Shown: positions 1-7,318, counted from the first letter of the stretch. The stretch is 9,703 nucleotides of DNA from CAYRPN01 sp964426135 (GCA_964426135.1 CAYRPN010000176.1:1-9703), one strand, 5' to 3'. Numbers and translations are program-made. Notes: generated by a model not told the origin, from the letters alone.

Positions 1-170
1 GAGCCTGAGAACTTTTTCCGGGTGGCCGGGGCTGGAGTCCGCGGAAGCCCCGGAAGGGCGCGCGGCCATCGATCAGAACTGCCGAAACCGCGATTCGTCG
101 GAACAAGGTGAACCGTTCCGGGGCATCCGCCGAGCCTCCTGCCCCGGCCACCCGAACATTTCTCAGGCTC
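1..170. repeat. Imperfect inverted repeat, two opposed hairpins
   Basis: Bases 1-58 are nearly the reverse complement of 113-170, with small gaps and about 54 nt between the arms. The best-matching blocks are the outer GAGCCTGAGAA and the inner GGGTGGCCGGGGC. Each arm also folds alone: CCGGGGCT (26-33) pairs with AGCCCCGG (46-53), and CCGGGGCA (118-125) pairs with TGCCCCGG (140-147). The stem-closing pair is T-A in one arm and A-T in the other, so both hairpins are kept. The element lies just beyond the 3' end of terC and may extend left of the window. No gene is visible in 1-196. It looks like a REP/BIME-type intergenic repeat; a terminator role is possible, but there is no T-run. Confidence 0.7.
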
Positions 171-196
171 CCCAGAAGGAGAGGGAGCCGGACGGA

Positions 197-1267
197 TCAC
201 ACCGCGTCCTTTTCCTCCGGCGTCGCCAGCGTGGGGGCCGTGCTCTCCAGAGCTTTGAGTTCCATCTCGCGCTCCAGTCGACGGTTCGCCGTGATCGAAG
301 CCACGACGCCCACCGTCAGAATGCCCAGGATCACCGACAGCGACACTAACGTCGGCAGCGGATAGTGGTGTGAGATGATCATCTTCACGCCGACGAAGGC
401 GAGAATGAACACCAGGCTGGGCTTGAGATACTTGAACTTGCCCATCATCCCCGCCAGCGCGAAGTAGAGGCTGCGCAGGCCCAGGATCGCAAAGACGTTC
501 GACGTGAACACGATGAACGGATCATCCGTGATCGCGAAGATGGCGGGAATCGAGTCCACGGCAAACAGCACGTCCGTGCTCTCCACGATGAGCAGCACGA
601 GCATGAGGCGGGTCATCGCCGTCTGCATCTTCGGCTCGCCGCCGGCCGGTTCGCCGGGCTTGGGCGGGACGGGAATCTTCGTGAAAAACTTCTGGCCATC
701 GAAGTCGTCCGCCACGGGATAGAACTTTTTCGCGAAGCGGGTGAGCCAGTTGTTGGCCGGATCAGGCTCCGCGTCGCCGGCGGTGAGCATGCGCACCGCG
801 GTGACCAGCAGCAGCCCGCCGAACACGTAGATCATCCAACTGAAATTCTTGATCATCGCGGTGCCGATGGCGATCATGCCGCCGCGCATGATCAGGGCGC
901 CGAGGATGCCCCAGAACAGCACGCGATGCTGGAACTGCGGGGGCACCTTGAAGTGCGCGAAGATGATCGCGATCACGAAGATGTTGTCCATGCTCAGCGA
1001 TTTCTCGACGACATAGCCGGTGAAGAATTTGATCGCAGCGTCCATCCCGTCCAGTTCATGTCCCACGGTCTTGCCGATGCCCATCCAGTGGTGCTCGTAC
1101 ATGAAGTAGACGACCACGTTGAAAATGAGGGAGACGGCAATCCAGATGCCGGTCCAGCGCAAGGCCTCCTTGACGCTGATGACGTGGGCATGCCGATTGA
1201 ACACGCCCAGGTCCAGGGCGAGGAAAAGAAAGACGAGTGCGAGAAATCCGATCCAGAGCCAGATCAT
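197..1267 (-). CDS. terC: TerC family integral membrane protein, probable metal-ion exporter
   Basis: This is a 356-residue multi-pass membrane protein of the TerC/Alx family. The name comes from tellurite resistance, but characterised bacterial members act in manganese export, so Mn2+ efflux is the best guess for its role; this sequence does not prove the substrate. Hydrophobic segments lie at about 1-22, 40-57, 94-105, 115-137, 143-160, 219-246, 251-272, 283-299 and 304-324. The family's acidic membrane motifs are present: EKSLSMDN at 88-95 and ESTDVLFAVDSIPA at 229-242, with E229, D232 and D238 as likely ion ligands. A hydrophilic loop (163-217) and a charged C-terminal tail (328-356) are probably cytosolic. 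The ATG at 1267 is chosen because it gives the family N-terminus MIWLWIGF. A longer frame from a TTG at 1312 only adds low-complexity residues. No strong Shine-Dalgarno is visible, and there is no recognisable yybP-ykoY riboswitch upstream. Confidence 0.93.
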   Translation of the reverse strand: MIWLWIGFLALVFLFLALDLGVFNRHAHVISVKEALRWTGIWIAVSLIFNVVVYFMYEHHWMGIGKTVGHELDGMDAAIKFFTGYVVEKSLSMDNIFVIAIIFAHFKVPPQFQHRVLFWGILGALIMRGGMIAIGTAMIKNFSWMIYVFGGLLLVTAVRMLTAGDAEPDPANNWLTRFAKKFYPVADDFDGQKFFTKIPVPPKPGEPAGGEPKMQTAMTRLMLVLLIVESTDVLFAVDSIPAIFAITDDPFIVFTSNVFAILGLRSLYFALAGMMGKFKYLKPSLVFILAFVGVKMIISHHYPLPTLVSLSVILGILTVGVVASITANRRLEREMELKALESTAPTLATPEEKDAV

Positions 1268-1282
1268 GGGAGTGTCCAGGGA

Positions 1283-1315
1283 AGGGCCAAGGGAAAAAGG
1301 GCCCAGGGCCAAGGG
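1283..1315. repeat. Low-complexity purine tract with duplicated 11-mer
   Basis: AGGGCCAAGGG occurs twice (1283-1293 and 1305-1315), separated by an A/G-rich stretch, within a wider G/A-rich run from about 1268 to 1320. It is immediately upstream of the terC start, so it would lie in the terC leader, where it reads as C/T-rich RNA. The function is unknown; slippage-prone low complexity is the simplest reading. Confidence 0.6.
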
Positions 1316-1463
1316 TAGGGTGTGTCAAGTCCGCGCGGACGCACCACGTTGTGCTTTCGGTTGACGAAACAGTTTCACTGCGACTCGACGAGTGTGATCG
1401 TGGTGTTCAATGGCCGCTTTCCTTCACTGCTGGTGCGTCCGCGCCGAGCCTTGACGCACCCTA
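1316..1463. repeat. Inverted pair of GGTGCGTC hairpin repeats
   Basis: The arm at 1316-1346 matches the reverse complement of 1431-1463 apart from a small internal indel and a few substitutions, with about 84 nt between. Each arm is itself a hairpin. On the right, GGTGCGTC (1432-1439) pairs perfectly with GACGCACC (1453-1460). On the left, GGTGTGTC (1319-1326) pairs with GACGCACC (1338-1345) through one G-T wobble, and encloses a perfect 12-bp palindrome GTCCGCGCGGAC (1329-1340). The pair fills the gap between the MFS stop and the terC start, both on the minus strand. It may act as mRNA processing or stability structure; there is no T-run for a standard terminator. Confidence 0.7.
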
Positions 1464-1490
1464 CGCGGATGCGCGATTCCGTTGCAGTGT

Positions 1491-2984
1491 TCAGTGCCCG
1501 CCATCCTGTCTTCCCGGCTCCGGCAGCCAGTGTGTCAGGATGGTGCCGATCAGAGCGTAGGCGAGGGCGACGCCTGCGCCGGTGATGGCGATCTTGGCGG
1601 GGTCGGTTTTTTCCGACGCCGAGAGCGTGATGGTGATGAACGCCGCAGCCGTGCCGATGACGCGGCCGCCGATGTTGGCGGCGAAGCTCTCGCCCGTGCC
1701 GCGCAGATGCACGGGGAAGACCATCGGGATGTAGTTGCCCCAGAAGCTCATCTGCCCGACGACCAGCAGGCCGGCGAGGAACATCGCCCACTTGAACATC
1801 GTCAGCGAGCCTTCCGTGTCCAGGTTGCGCGAAAGCCACCAGTAGAGCAGCGGAACGAAAATCAGAGCCGGAATCTGAAACACGCGGAGCAGGTTCCGCC
1901 GGCTTGCGATGCGAAGCACCAGCAGCGCCAGCAGCACGCGTCCGGTCATGCCGCCGATTTCCTGATAGAGCTGCACGTTCGCCACGATCTTGTCGGTGGT
2001 GTTGCCTTTCACCTGTTTGCCGAGGCGATCGAGTTGCTTGGCGGATTCCTCAGTTGGCACGGGCTTTTCGGCCTTGGCGATTTCTTCCTTCTTCGCGGTC
2101 TGGGCCTTGGAGACCGCTTCGTTCACCTGCGCCTTCACATCGACGTGCCAGGGCAGAATCTGCGAGTTCTGCTGGATCGCGCCGAACGCCAGGCCGAAGG
2201 TGGATGCGAAGACGATCGTGGTGAGGACGGTGGTCTTGATGAGGTCCGGCGCAAAGAGGGCGCGGATGCTGGGACGCTTGAGCGTGCCCTCTTCGCGCTT
2301 CTTCGCCCAGGCCGGCGACTCGGGCAGGAACGGGCGGATGAGGATCAGGGGAACGGCGGGGATGACGCCGGAGATGAGGGTATACCGCCAGGCTTCGTGG
2401 ACGCCGTGAATGGCGGGCAGCGAAAGCGCCCACGACGCGGCGGCGCCGTTGGCGACGGCGACGAGCAGGCCGCCGAGTGACGAGAACGCCTGGGTGTAGC
2501 CCAGTACGCGCTCGCGCTGCTCGTGGTTGGGAAAGAGCTCCGCCAACCAGGCGACGGCGGCGACGAACTCCACGCACACGCCGATGAACACGAGGCAGCG
2601 GAAGAACAGCAACATCTCCAGCGAGGTGGCAAAGCCTGCGGCACAGGCGGAAAAAGCGTAGAGCAGAATAGACCACGTCAGGACGCGCCGCCGGCCCAGG
2701 CGATCGGTGAGGTAGCCGCCGACGAGGCCGAACACGCCGCCGGCGATGGCGGGGACGAAGAAGAGCAGGCGGGCCCAGTGCGAGAAGTTCTCCCCGCCGG
2801 GCGCCCAACTCGGATCACCGGGCGTCGCACCGCTGAGCGCAGCGATCGCCGGCTTGATGATGAGCGGGAGCATGAGCAGTTCGTAGATGTCGAACGCGAA
2901 ACCGATCGCCGCGATGACGCAGATGAGCCACTGTGTGCTGGTCAGTTTCTGCGTGATGGCGGGGGCGGGAGCCGGTGTTGTCAT
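1491..2984 (-). CDS. MFS transporter, sugar-porter-like, with a hydrophilic central insert
   Basis: This is a 497-residue major facilitator superfamily transporter of the inner membrane. The conserved loop 2-3 motif is GGYLTDRLGRRRV (89-101). PESPAW (221-226) after TM6 matches the PESPRW signature of the sugar-porter-like branch, and FPVHLRGTGES (423-433) matches the FP-x-R-GTG motif of the C-terminal half. TM1 is near 18-38 and TM7 near 251-271. After TM7 comes a strongly hydrophilic K/E/A-rich insert (about 281-335), likely helical or coiled-coil, before TM8 (345-360). With a cytosolic N-terminus this loop would face the periplasm. The TM1-TM2 loop (45-70) is also long. The ATG at 2984 has a good Shine-Dalgarno (GAGGA, complement of 2993-2997) at about 8 nt. 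The substrate cannot be read from sequence; metabolite:H+ symport is the family norm. Confidence 0.9.
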   Translation of the reverse strand: MTTPAPAPAITQKLTSTQWLICVIAAIGFAFDIYELLMLPLIIKPAIAALSGATPGDPSWAPGGENFSHWARLLFFVPAIAGGVFGLVGGYLTDRLGRRRVLTWSILLYAFSACAAGFATSLEMLLFFRCLVFIGVCVEFVAAVAWLAELFPNHEQRERVLGYTQAFSSLGGLLVAVANGAAASWALSLPAIHGVHEAWRYTLISGVIPAVPLILIRPFLPESPAWAKKREEGTLKRPSIRALFAPDLIKTTVLTTIVFASTFGLAFGAIQQNSQILPWHVDVKAQVNEAVSKAQTAKKEEIAKAEKPVPTEESAKQLDRLGKQVKGNTTDKIVANVQLYQEIGGMTGRVLLALLVLRIASRRNLLRVFQIPALIFVPLLYWWLSRNLDTEGSLTMFKWAMFLAGLLVVGQMSFWGNYIPMVFPVHLRGTGESFAANIGGRVIGTAAAFITITLSASEKTDPAKIAITGAGVALAYALIGTILTHWLPEPGRQDGGH

Positions 2985-3172
2985 GGCGTGATTCCTCGTT
3001 CAGGCATCCCGCGCAGTCCCGAAAAACGCGGCGGGATCAGGAAACAGGGAGCGGCAGCATAGCGGATTCGATCGGCAAATGGTACGTGTTGTTAAGAATT
3101 GCCGAGGCATGCGATTTCGTTACGCAATGGCCACGACGAACGAACCGCACCAATAATGCACGTCACCCTCCC
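2985..3172. other. Divergent intergenic region with two short inverted repeats
   Basis: This is part of a 408-bp gap between the diverging MFS and glucosidase genes. In the MFS leader, ATCCCGC (3006-3012) can pair with GCGGGAT (3031-3037) around an A-rich loop. Further out, TCGGCAA (3072-3078) and TTGCCGA (3099-3105) form a 7-bp inverted repeat across a 20-nt AT-richer spacer, which could be an operator. No convincing -35/-10 pair was found on either strand, so promoter positions are left open. No coding region is supported here. Confidence 0.4.
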
Positions 3173-3251
3173 CGTTTAGCGACGGGGCTTGCCCCGCTCC
3201 GTTGATCGCGCGGTACACCGACCCGGACGGGGCAAGCCCCGTCGCTAAACG
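3173..3251. repeat. REP-like inverted pair, TTTAGC/GGCTTGCC family, copy 1
   Basis: Two 24-bp arms, 3173-3196 and 3228-3251, are perfect reverse complements separated by 31 nt. Each arm has an outer CGTTTAGCGA part and an inner self-complementary core of the form CGGGGC-TT-GCCCCG, so the element can fold as two small hairpins or one long cruciform. It is a BIME-like arrangement with the TTTAGC ends pointing outward. It lies in the divergent region between the transporter and the glucosidase. Confidence 0.85.
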
Positions 3252-3255
3252 TTCA

Positions 3256-3276
3256 GGCGCGAATCCCAATCGCGCC
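3256..3276. other. Perfect 7-bp hairpin upstream of the glucosidase
   Basis: GGCGCGA (3256-3262) pairs with TCGCGCC (3270-3276) around a 7-nt loop, directly after the inverted repeat pair and about 117 bp before the glucosidase start. It could be an operator half-site pair, a leader hairpin or a remnant of a repeat. The remaining 3277-3380 shows nothing I can name. Confidence 0.35.
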
Positions 3277-3382
3277 GAGTTCTCGGACGCAGGTGCGCAA
3301 TCGGTGGATAGTTTCACATCGCTCAGACATTTCTCGCGTCTTCCATTACCATGTCGGTCGTCTTCCAATTCTGCGCACCGAC

Positions 3383-3387
3383 GGAGG
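3383..3387 (+). promoter_or_regulatory. Shine-Dalgarno that fixes the glucosidase start
   Basis: GGAGG lies 5 nt before the ATG at 3393. It supports that start over the upstream in-frame ATG at 3351, which lacks a comparable site and would add 14 unremarkable residues. Confidence 0.7.
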
Positions 3388-3392
3388 CCCTG

Positions 3393-6224
3393 ATGGCTGC
3401 CCCTGGCAAGAAAAAAAGTTCGAAGTCTGTTCGCCCCCCTGCCGAAGCAGCCGCAGCCGCGCCGCCGCCCATGGAAAAGTCCACCGGCAAGAAGCGGCCG
3501 CCCGCCCAAGCCGCGCCGGTGGTCAGCGCCGCTCCGACGCCGCTTCCCGAGCCCGCTCTTGCGAAGATGACCGCCGAGGCTCACCGCCTGCATCTGGACG
3601 CCGAGCGAAAGTCCAACTGGAAACGCTGGGGCCCGTACCTCTCCGAGCGGCAATGGGGCACCGTGCGTGAGGATTACTCCGGCGACGGCAACTGCTGGAA
3701 CTTCTTCCCGCACGACCACGCCCGCAGCCGCACCTATCGCTGGGGCGAGGACGGCCTGCTCGGCTGGACCGATCGCGAAGCACGCCTGTGTCTGGCGCTG
3801 TCCCTCTGGAACGGCAAGGATGCGATTCTCAAGGAGCGACTCTTCGGCCTGACCGGCCCCGAAGGCAACCACGGCGAGGACTGCAAGGAGTGCTACTACT
3901 ACCTCGACGCCACGCCCACCTACTCGTATGCGAAAGCGCTTTACAAATATCCGCAGTGCGAGTTCCCCTACGCCCGCCTCGTGAACGAAGGCAACTGGAC
4001 ACGCGGCAAGATCGGCGAACTGGAGTTGATCGATCTGGGCGTCTTCGAAGAAAGCCGGTACTTCGACGTGCAGGCGGAATACGCCAAGGGCGGCGACAAC
4101 GACACGCTCGTGCGCATCACCGTCTCCAACCGCGGCCCTGACGAAGCGACGATGCACCTGGTGCCGAACCTGTGGTTCCGCAACACCTGGGCATGGGGCC
4201 GCACCGGCGAAGGCTACTGGCCCAAGCCGATGATTCACGTGACGGGCAAGCGGCAGATCACCGCGGAGCACGAGTCGCTGGGGCGGATGCATCTGGATTT
4301 CGATCCCGGCCCCGAAGGCGCCAACCCTCGCATCCTCTTCACCGACAACGAGACGAACAACGAGCGCATCTGGGGCGTGCCCAATCGCGTGCCTTATGTG
4401 AAGGATGGTTTCCACGAGCACATCATCCGCGGCAAAATCGACGCGGTGAACCCGCAGCACATCGGCACCAAGGCCGGCATCCACTACACGCTGCACCTGC
4501 CCAGTGGCGGCAGCGCGACGATCCGCCTGCGGCTGCACGCGCACAAGGACGCCGTCGAGAATCCGATGGGGCCGTCCTTCGAGCAGGTGTTCCGCCAGCG
4601 CATCGAAGAAGCCGACGACTTCTACAGCCGGGCGATTCCTCTGCAGGTCAAAGGCGAAGCCCGCGCCGTCGCCCGCCAGGGTTACGCGGGCCTCTTGTGG
4701 AGCAAACAATATTTCTACTACGTGGTGAAGGACTGGCTCGAAGGCGATCCCGCAATGCCGCCCCCGCCGCCGCAGCGAAAGCTCGGCCGCAACAGCGACT
4801 GGCCGCTGCTTTTCAATCGCGACATCATCTCGATGCCCGACAAGTGGGAGTACCCGTGGTACGCCGCGTGGGATCTCGCTTTCCACATGATTCCGTTTGC
4901 GGATGTCGATCCGCTGTTCGCCAAGGAGCAGCTCATCCTGTTCCTGCGCGAGTGGTACATGCACCCGAACGGGCAGGTGCCCGCGTACGAATTCGCGCTG
5001 GGCGATGTGAATCCGCCGGTGCATGCGTGGGCTTGTTATCGCGTTTACAAAATGACCGGCCCCAAGGGGCAGCGCGATCGCGTCTTCCTCTCGCGCACGT
5101 TCCAGAAATTGCTCTTGAACTTCACGTGGTGGGTCAATCGCAAGGATCCCTCCGGCCGCAACCTGTTCTCCGGCGGCTTCCTCGGACTCGACAACATCGG
5201 CGCCTTCGACCGCTCCCGCCCCTTGCCCGGCGGCGGCCACCTCGAACAGGCCGACGGCACCGCGTGGATGGCGTTCTACTGCGCGACGATGCTCGGCATC
5301 GCCACCGAACTGGCGCAATACGACCCTGCCTGCGAGGACATCGCCTCCAAATTCTTCGAGCACTTCATCGCCATCGTCGATGCCATGAACAGCCTCGGCG
5401 GCACCGGCCTGTGGGATGAAAAGGACGGCTTCTACTACGACCAGATTCTGCTCTCCGGCAAGACCCATCCGCTGCGCATCCGCTCCATGGTCGGCCTCAT
5501 CCCGCTCTGTGCCGTCGATGTGCTCGAACAGGATGTGATCGAAAAACTGCCCGGCTTCAAGAAGCGCATGGACTGGTTCATGGTCAACCGCGCGGACCTC
5601 AGCAAGAACATCGCTTGCATGGAACGCAGCGATTCCAAGCGCGACGGCCACGTGCTGCTGGCGATTCCCACGCGCGAAAGACTCATGCGCGTCCTGCATT
5701 ACATGCTCGACGAGAACGAGTTCCTTTCGCCCTACGGCATCCGCTCGCTCTCCAAAGTCCACGAGAAGCAACCCTTCGTCTTCAAAGTGGAGAACGAAGA
5801 GTACCGCGTCGGTTACGTGCCCGGCGAGAGCGACACCAACCTCTTCGGCGGCAACAGCAACTGGCGCGGGCCCGTGTGGTTCCCGATCAACTACCTGCTC
5901 ATCGAAGCCCTCGAACGCTACCACTATTTCTACGGCGACGATTTCCAGGTCGAATGCCCCACCGGCTCAGGCAACATGATGAACCTGCGCCAGGTCGCCA
6001 GCGAAATCGCACGCAGGCTCTCGAGCCTGTTCCTGCCCGACGCCACCGGCCAGCGCCCGTGCCACGGCAGCGATCGCCGCTATGCCGACGACCCGCACTG
6101 GAAGGACCTCGTGCTCTTCTACGAATTCTTCCACGGCGACAACGGCCGCGGCTGCGGCGCATCGCATCAGACGGGGTGGACGGCGCTGGTGTTGCGCTGC
6201 CTGCAGAAGATGAATCGGCCGTAG
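3393..6224 (+). CDS. GH63-like / MGH1-like glucosidase
   Basis: This is a 943-residue glycosidase of the bacterial 'glucosidase' family related to GH63, expected to hydrolyse alpha-glycosidic bonds with inversion through an (alpha/alpha)6 barrel. Residues 1-58 are a disordered A/P/K-rich tail with no signal peptide, so it is likely cytosolic. The conserved domain begins near residue 65, with LSERQWGTVREDYS at 83-96 and a beta-rich N-terminal domain to about 400. The barrel follows. D494 in PWYAAWDLAFH is the likely general acid, and E911 in FYEFFHGDNGRG is the likely general base, by comparison with the clan's WD and (Y/N)E-before-GW patterns. WRGPVWFPINY (positions 5863-5895) and HQTGW near the C-terminus are family hallmarks. 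The natural substrate is unknown; storage glucans, oligosaccharides or compatible-solute glycosides are possible. It appears monocistronic, with repeat pairs on both sides. A long open frame on the opposite strand is a codon-bias shadow. Confidence 0.9.
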   Translation: MAAPGKKKSSKSVRPPAEAAAAAPPPMEKSTGKKRPPAQAAPVVSAAPTPLPEPALAKMTAEAHRLHLDAERKSNWKRWGPYLSERQWGTVREDYSGDGNCWNFFPHDHARSRTYRWGEDGLLGWTDREARLCLALSLWNGKDAILKERLFGLTGPEGNHGEDCKECYYYLDATPTYSYAKALYKYPQCEFPYARLVNEGNWTRGKIGELELIDLGVFEESRYFDVQAEYAKGGDNDTLVRITVSNRGPDEATMHLVPNLWFRNTWAWGRTGEGYWPKPMIHVTGKRQITAEHESLGRMHLDFDPGPEGANPRILFTDNETNNERIWGVPNRVPYVKDGFHEHIIRGKIDAVNPQHIGTKAGIHYTLHLPSGGSATIRLRLHAHKDAVENPMGPSFEQVFRQRIEEADDFYSRAIPLQVKGEARAVARQGYAGLLWSKQYFYYVVKDWLEGDPAMPPPPPQRKLGRNSDWPLLFNRDIISMPDKWEYPWYAAWDLAFHMIPFADVDPLFAKEQLILFLREWYMHPNGQVPAYEFALGDVNPPVHAWACYRVYKMTGPKGQRDRVFLSRTFQKLLLNFTWWVNRKDPSGRNLFSGGFLGLDNIGAFDRSRPLPGGGHLEQADGTAWMAFYCATMLGIATELAQYDPACEDIASKFFEHFIAIVDAMNSLGGTGLWDEKDGFYYDQILLSGKTHPLRIRSMVGLIPLCAVDVLEQDVIEKLPGFKKRMDWFMVNRADLSKNIACMERSDSKRDGHVLLAIPTRERLMRVLHYMLDENEFLSPYGIRSLSKVHEKQPFVFKVENEEYRVGYVPGESDTNLFGGNSNWRGPVWFPINYLLIEALERYHYFYGDDFQVECPTGSGNMMNLRQVASEIARRLSSLFLPDATGQRPCHGSDRRYADDPHWKDLVLFYEFFHGDNGRGCGASHQTGWTALVLRCLQKMNRP

Positions 6225-6233
6225 GACATCATT

Positions 6234-6293
6234 GTTTAGCGACGCGGCTTGCCGCGCTGAGGCGCTCAAACGGGGCAAGCCCCGTCGCTAAAC
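6234..6293. repeat. REP-like inverted pair, TTTAGC/GGCTTGCC family, copy 2
   Basis: Arms 6234-6256 and 6271-6293 are reverse complements except for two positions, separated by 14 nt. The left core is CGCGGC-TT-GCCGCG and the right is CGGGGC-AA-GCCCCG. The two differences fall at paired positions within each arm's own core, so each hairpin is still perfect although arm-to-arm pairing is weakened. It starts 10 bp after the glucosidase stop and ends 38 bp before the oxidoreductase start. It could shape the glucosidase mRNA 3' end. Confidence 0.85.
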
Positions 6294-6331
6294 GCGATTC
6301 GCGATCAATTGATTTCATTGCGGAGATTTTC

Positions 6332-7315
6332 ATGCGCGCCATGGTCGTCACCCAATACGGCGGTCCCGAAGTTCTCGAACTCCGCGACATGCCCACGCCC
6401 GTGCCCGGCGACAACGACCTGTTCGTCGAAGTCGTCTGCGCTGCGATGAATCCCGTTGACTTCAAGATTCGCACCGCGCCGCGCTGGGGCGAGCGCAAGT
6501 TCCCGTTCATCCTCGGCTACGACGTCAGCGGCGTCGTGCGCGGCTTGGGCAAGAACGTCACCGGCTTCAAGGTCGGCGATGAAATCTTCGCCTCGCCCAA
6601 CATCGCGCGCGATGGCGCTGACGCTCAGTTCGTGTGCGTGGATTATCGCTCCGCCGCGCACAAGCCGAAGAGCATCGACCACGCCCACGCCGCCGCCCTG
6701 CCGCTGGTCACGCTCACCGCGTGGGAATCGCTGCACCTGCACGGACAGATCAAGAGCGGCGACACCGTCCTGATCCATGCCGGCGCCGGCGGCGTCGGGC
6801 ACATCGCGATTCAACTCGCCAAGATCCACGGCTGCACCGTCATCACCACCGCCGGCCGCGACGAAACCGTCGCCCTGTGCAAACAAGTCGGCGCCGATCA
6901 CATCATCAACTACCGCAGCGAAGACGTGCTGACCCGCGTCAAGGAAATCACCAAGGACGCGCTGTGCCCCGTCGTCTTCGACACCGTCGGCGGCGAAACC
7001 TTCAACCTCTCGCTCCGCTGCGTCGCGTTTTATGGCCGCGTCGTCACCATCGTCCCGGGCATTCCCACCGATCACATCAACTCGCTCTTCGCCAAGTGCG
7101 CGAGCATCCACCTCGAATACATGGGCCTGCCCACGATGTTCAACGTCGGCCCGGAGCGCCAAGGCCAGGTCCTGCGCGAGGCGGCGAAGCTGGTCGATGC
7201 GGGCAAGCTGAAGCCGCACGTAAGCCGGCGCGTGAAGTTGGAGAATCTGCGTGAAGCTCATGAGCTGCAAGCGAGCGGACGGACGCTGGGGAAGATTGTG
7301 GTTGAGGTGAAGTGA
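6332..7315 (+). CDS. Zinc-independent MDR oxidoreductase, NADPH:quinone reductase-like
   Basis: This is a 327-residue cytosolic enzyme of the medium-chain dehydrogenase/reductase superfamily, quinone oxidoreductase (zeta-crystallin) branch. It probably reduces quinones or activated alkenes with NAD(P)H. The N-terminal GroES-like domain runs to about residue 120. It carries GYDVSG at 62-67 in place of the zinc-binding GHE of alcohol dehydrogenases, and the structural-zinc cysteine cluster is absent. The Rossmann domain follows with HAGAGGVGHIAIQLAK (149-164), whose AGAGGVG is the dinucleotide-binding turn, and FDTVGG at 226-231. LPLVTLTAWESL (123-134) is typical of the family. The ATG at 6332 is preceded by CGGAG at 6-nt spacing; an alternative ATG lies three codons later. 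The frame stays open far upstream into the glucosidase gene, but that part is not protein-like. The physiological substrate is unknown. Confidence 0.92.
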   Translation: MRAMVVTQYGGPEVLELRDMPTPVPGDNDLFVEVVCAAMNPVDFKIRTAPRWGERKFPFILGYDVSGVVRGLGKNVTGFKVGDEIFASPNIARDGADAQFVCVDYRSAAHKPKSIDHAHAAALPLVTLTAWESLHLHGQIKSGDTVLIHAGAGGVGHIAIQLAKIHGCTVITTAGRDETVALCKQVGADHIINYRSEDVLTRVKEITKDALCPVVFDTVGGETFNLSLRCVAFYGRVVTIVPGIPTDHINSLFAKCASIHLEYMGLPTMFNVGPERQGQVLREAAKLVDAGKLKPHVSRRVKLENLREAHELQASGRTLGKIVVEVK

Positions 7316-7318
7316 TTG

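Noticed and set aside
1323..1328. Perfect TTGACA -35 box on the minus strand before terC
   Set aside because: No -10-like hexamer at 16-18 nt; the match is part of the repeat arm and probably coincidental.
1268..1490. A manganese (yybP-ykoY) riboswitch before terC
   Set aside because: The family is often found before Mn exporters, but the conserved loop sequences of that riboswitch are not visible on the minus strand here.
3120..5924. A 934-codon open frame on the minus strand opposite the glucosidase
   Set aside because: It is a shadow of a high-GC gene: its translation is repetitive in A/V/R/H/D without domain patterns, it runs through the inverted repeats, and the plus strand encodes a clear conserved enzyme.
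5615..6331. Extension of the oxidoreductase frame far upstream, suggesting a fusion protein
   Set aside because: The extra residues are Arg/Pro/His-rich out-of-frame translation of the glucosidase and the repeat pair; a good ATG with a Shine-Dalgarno is at 6332.
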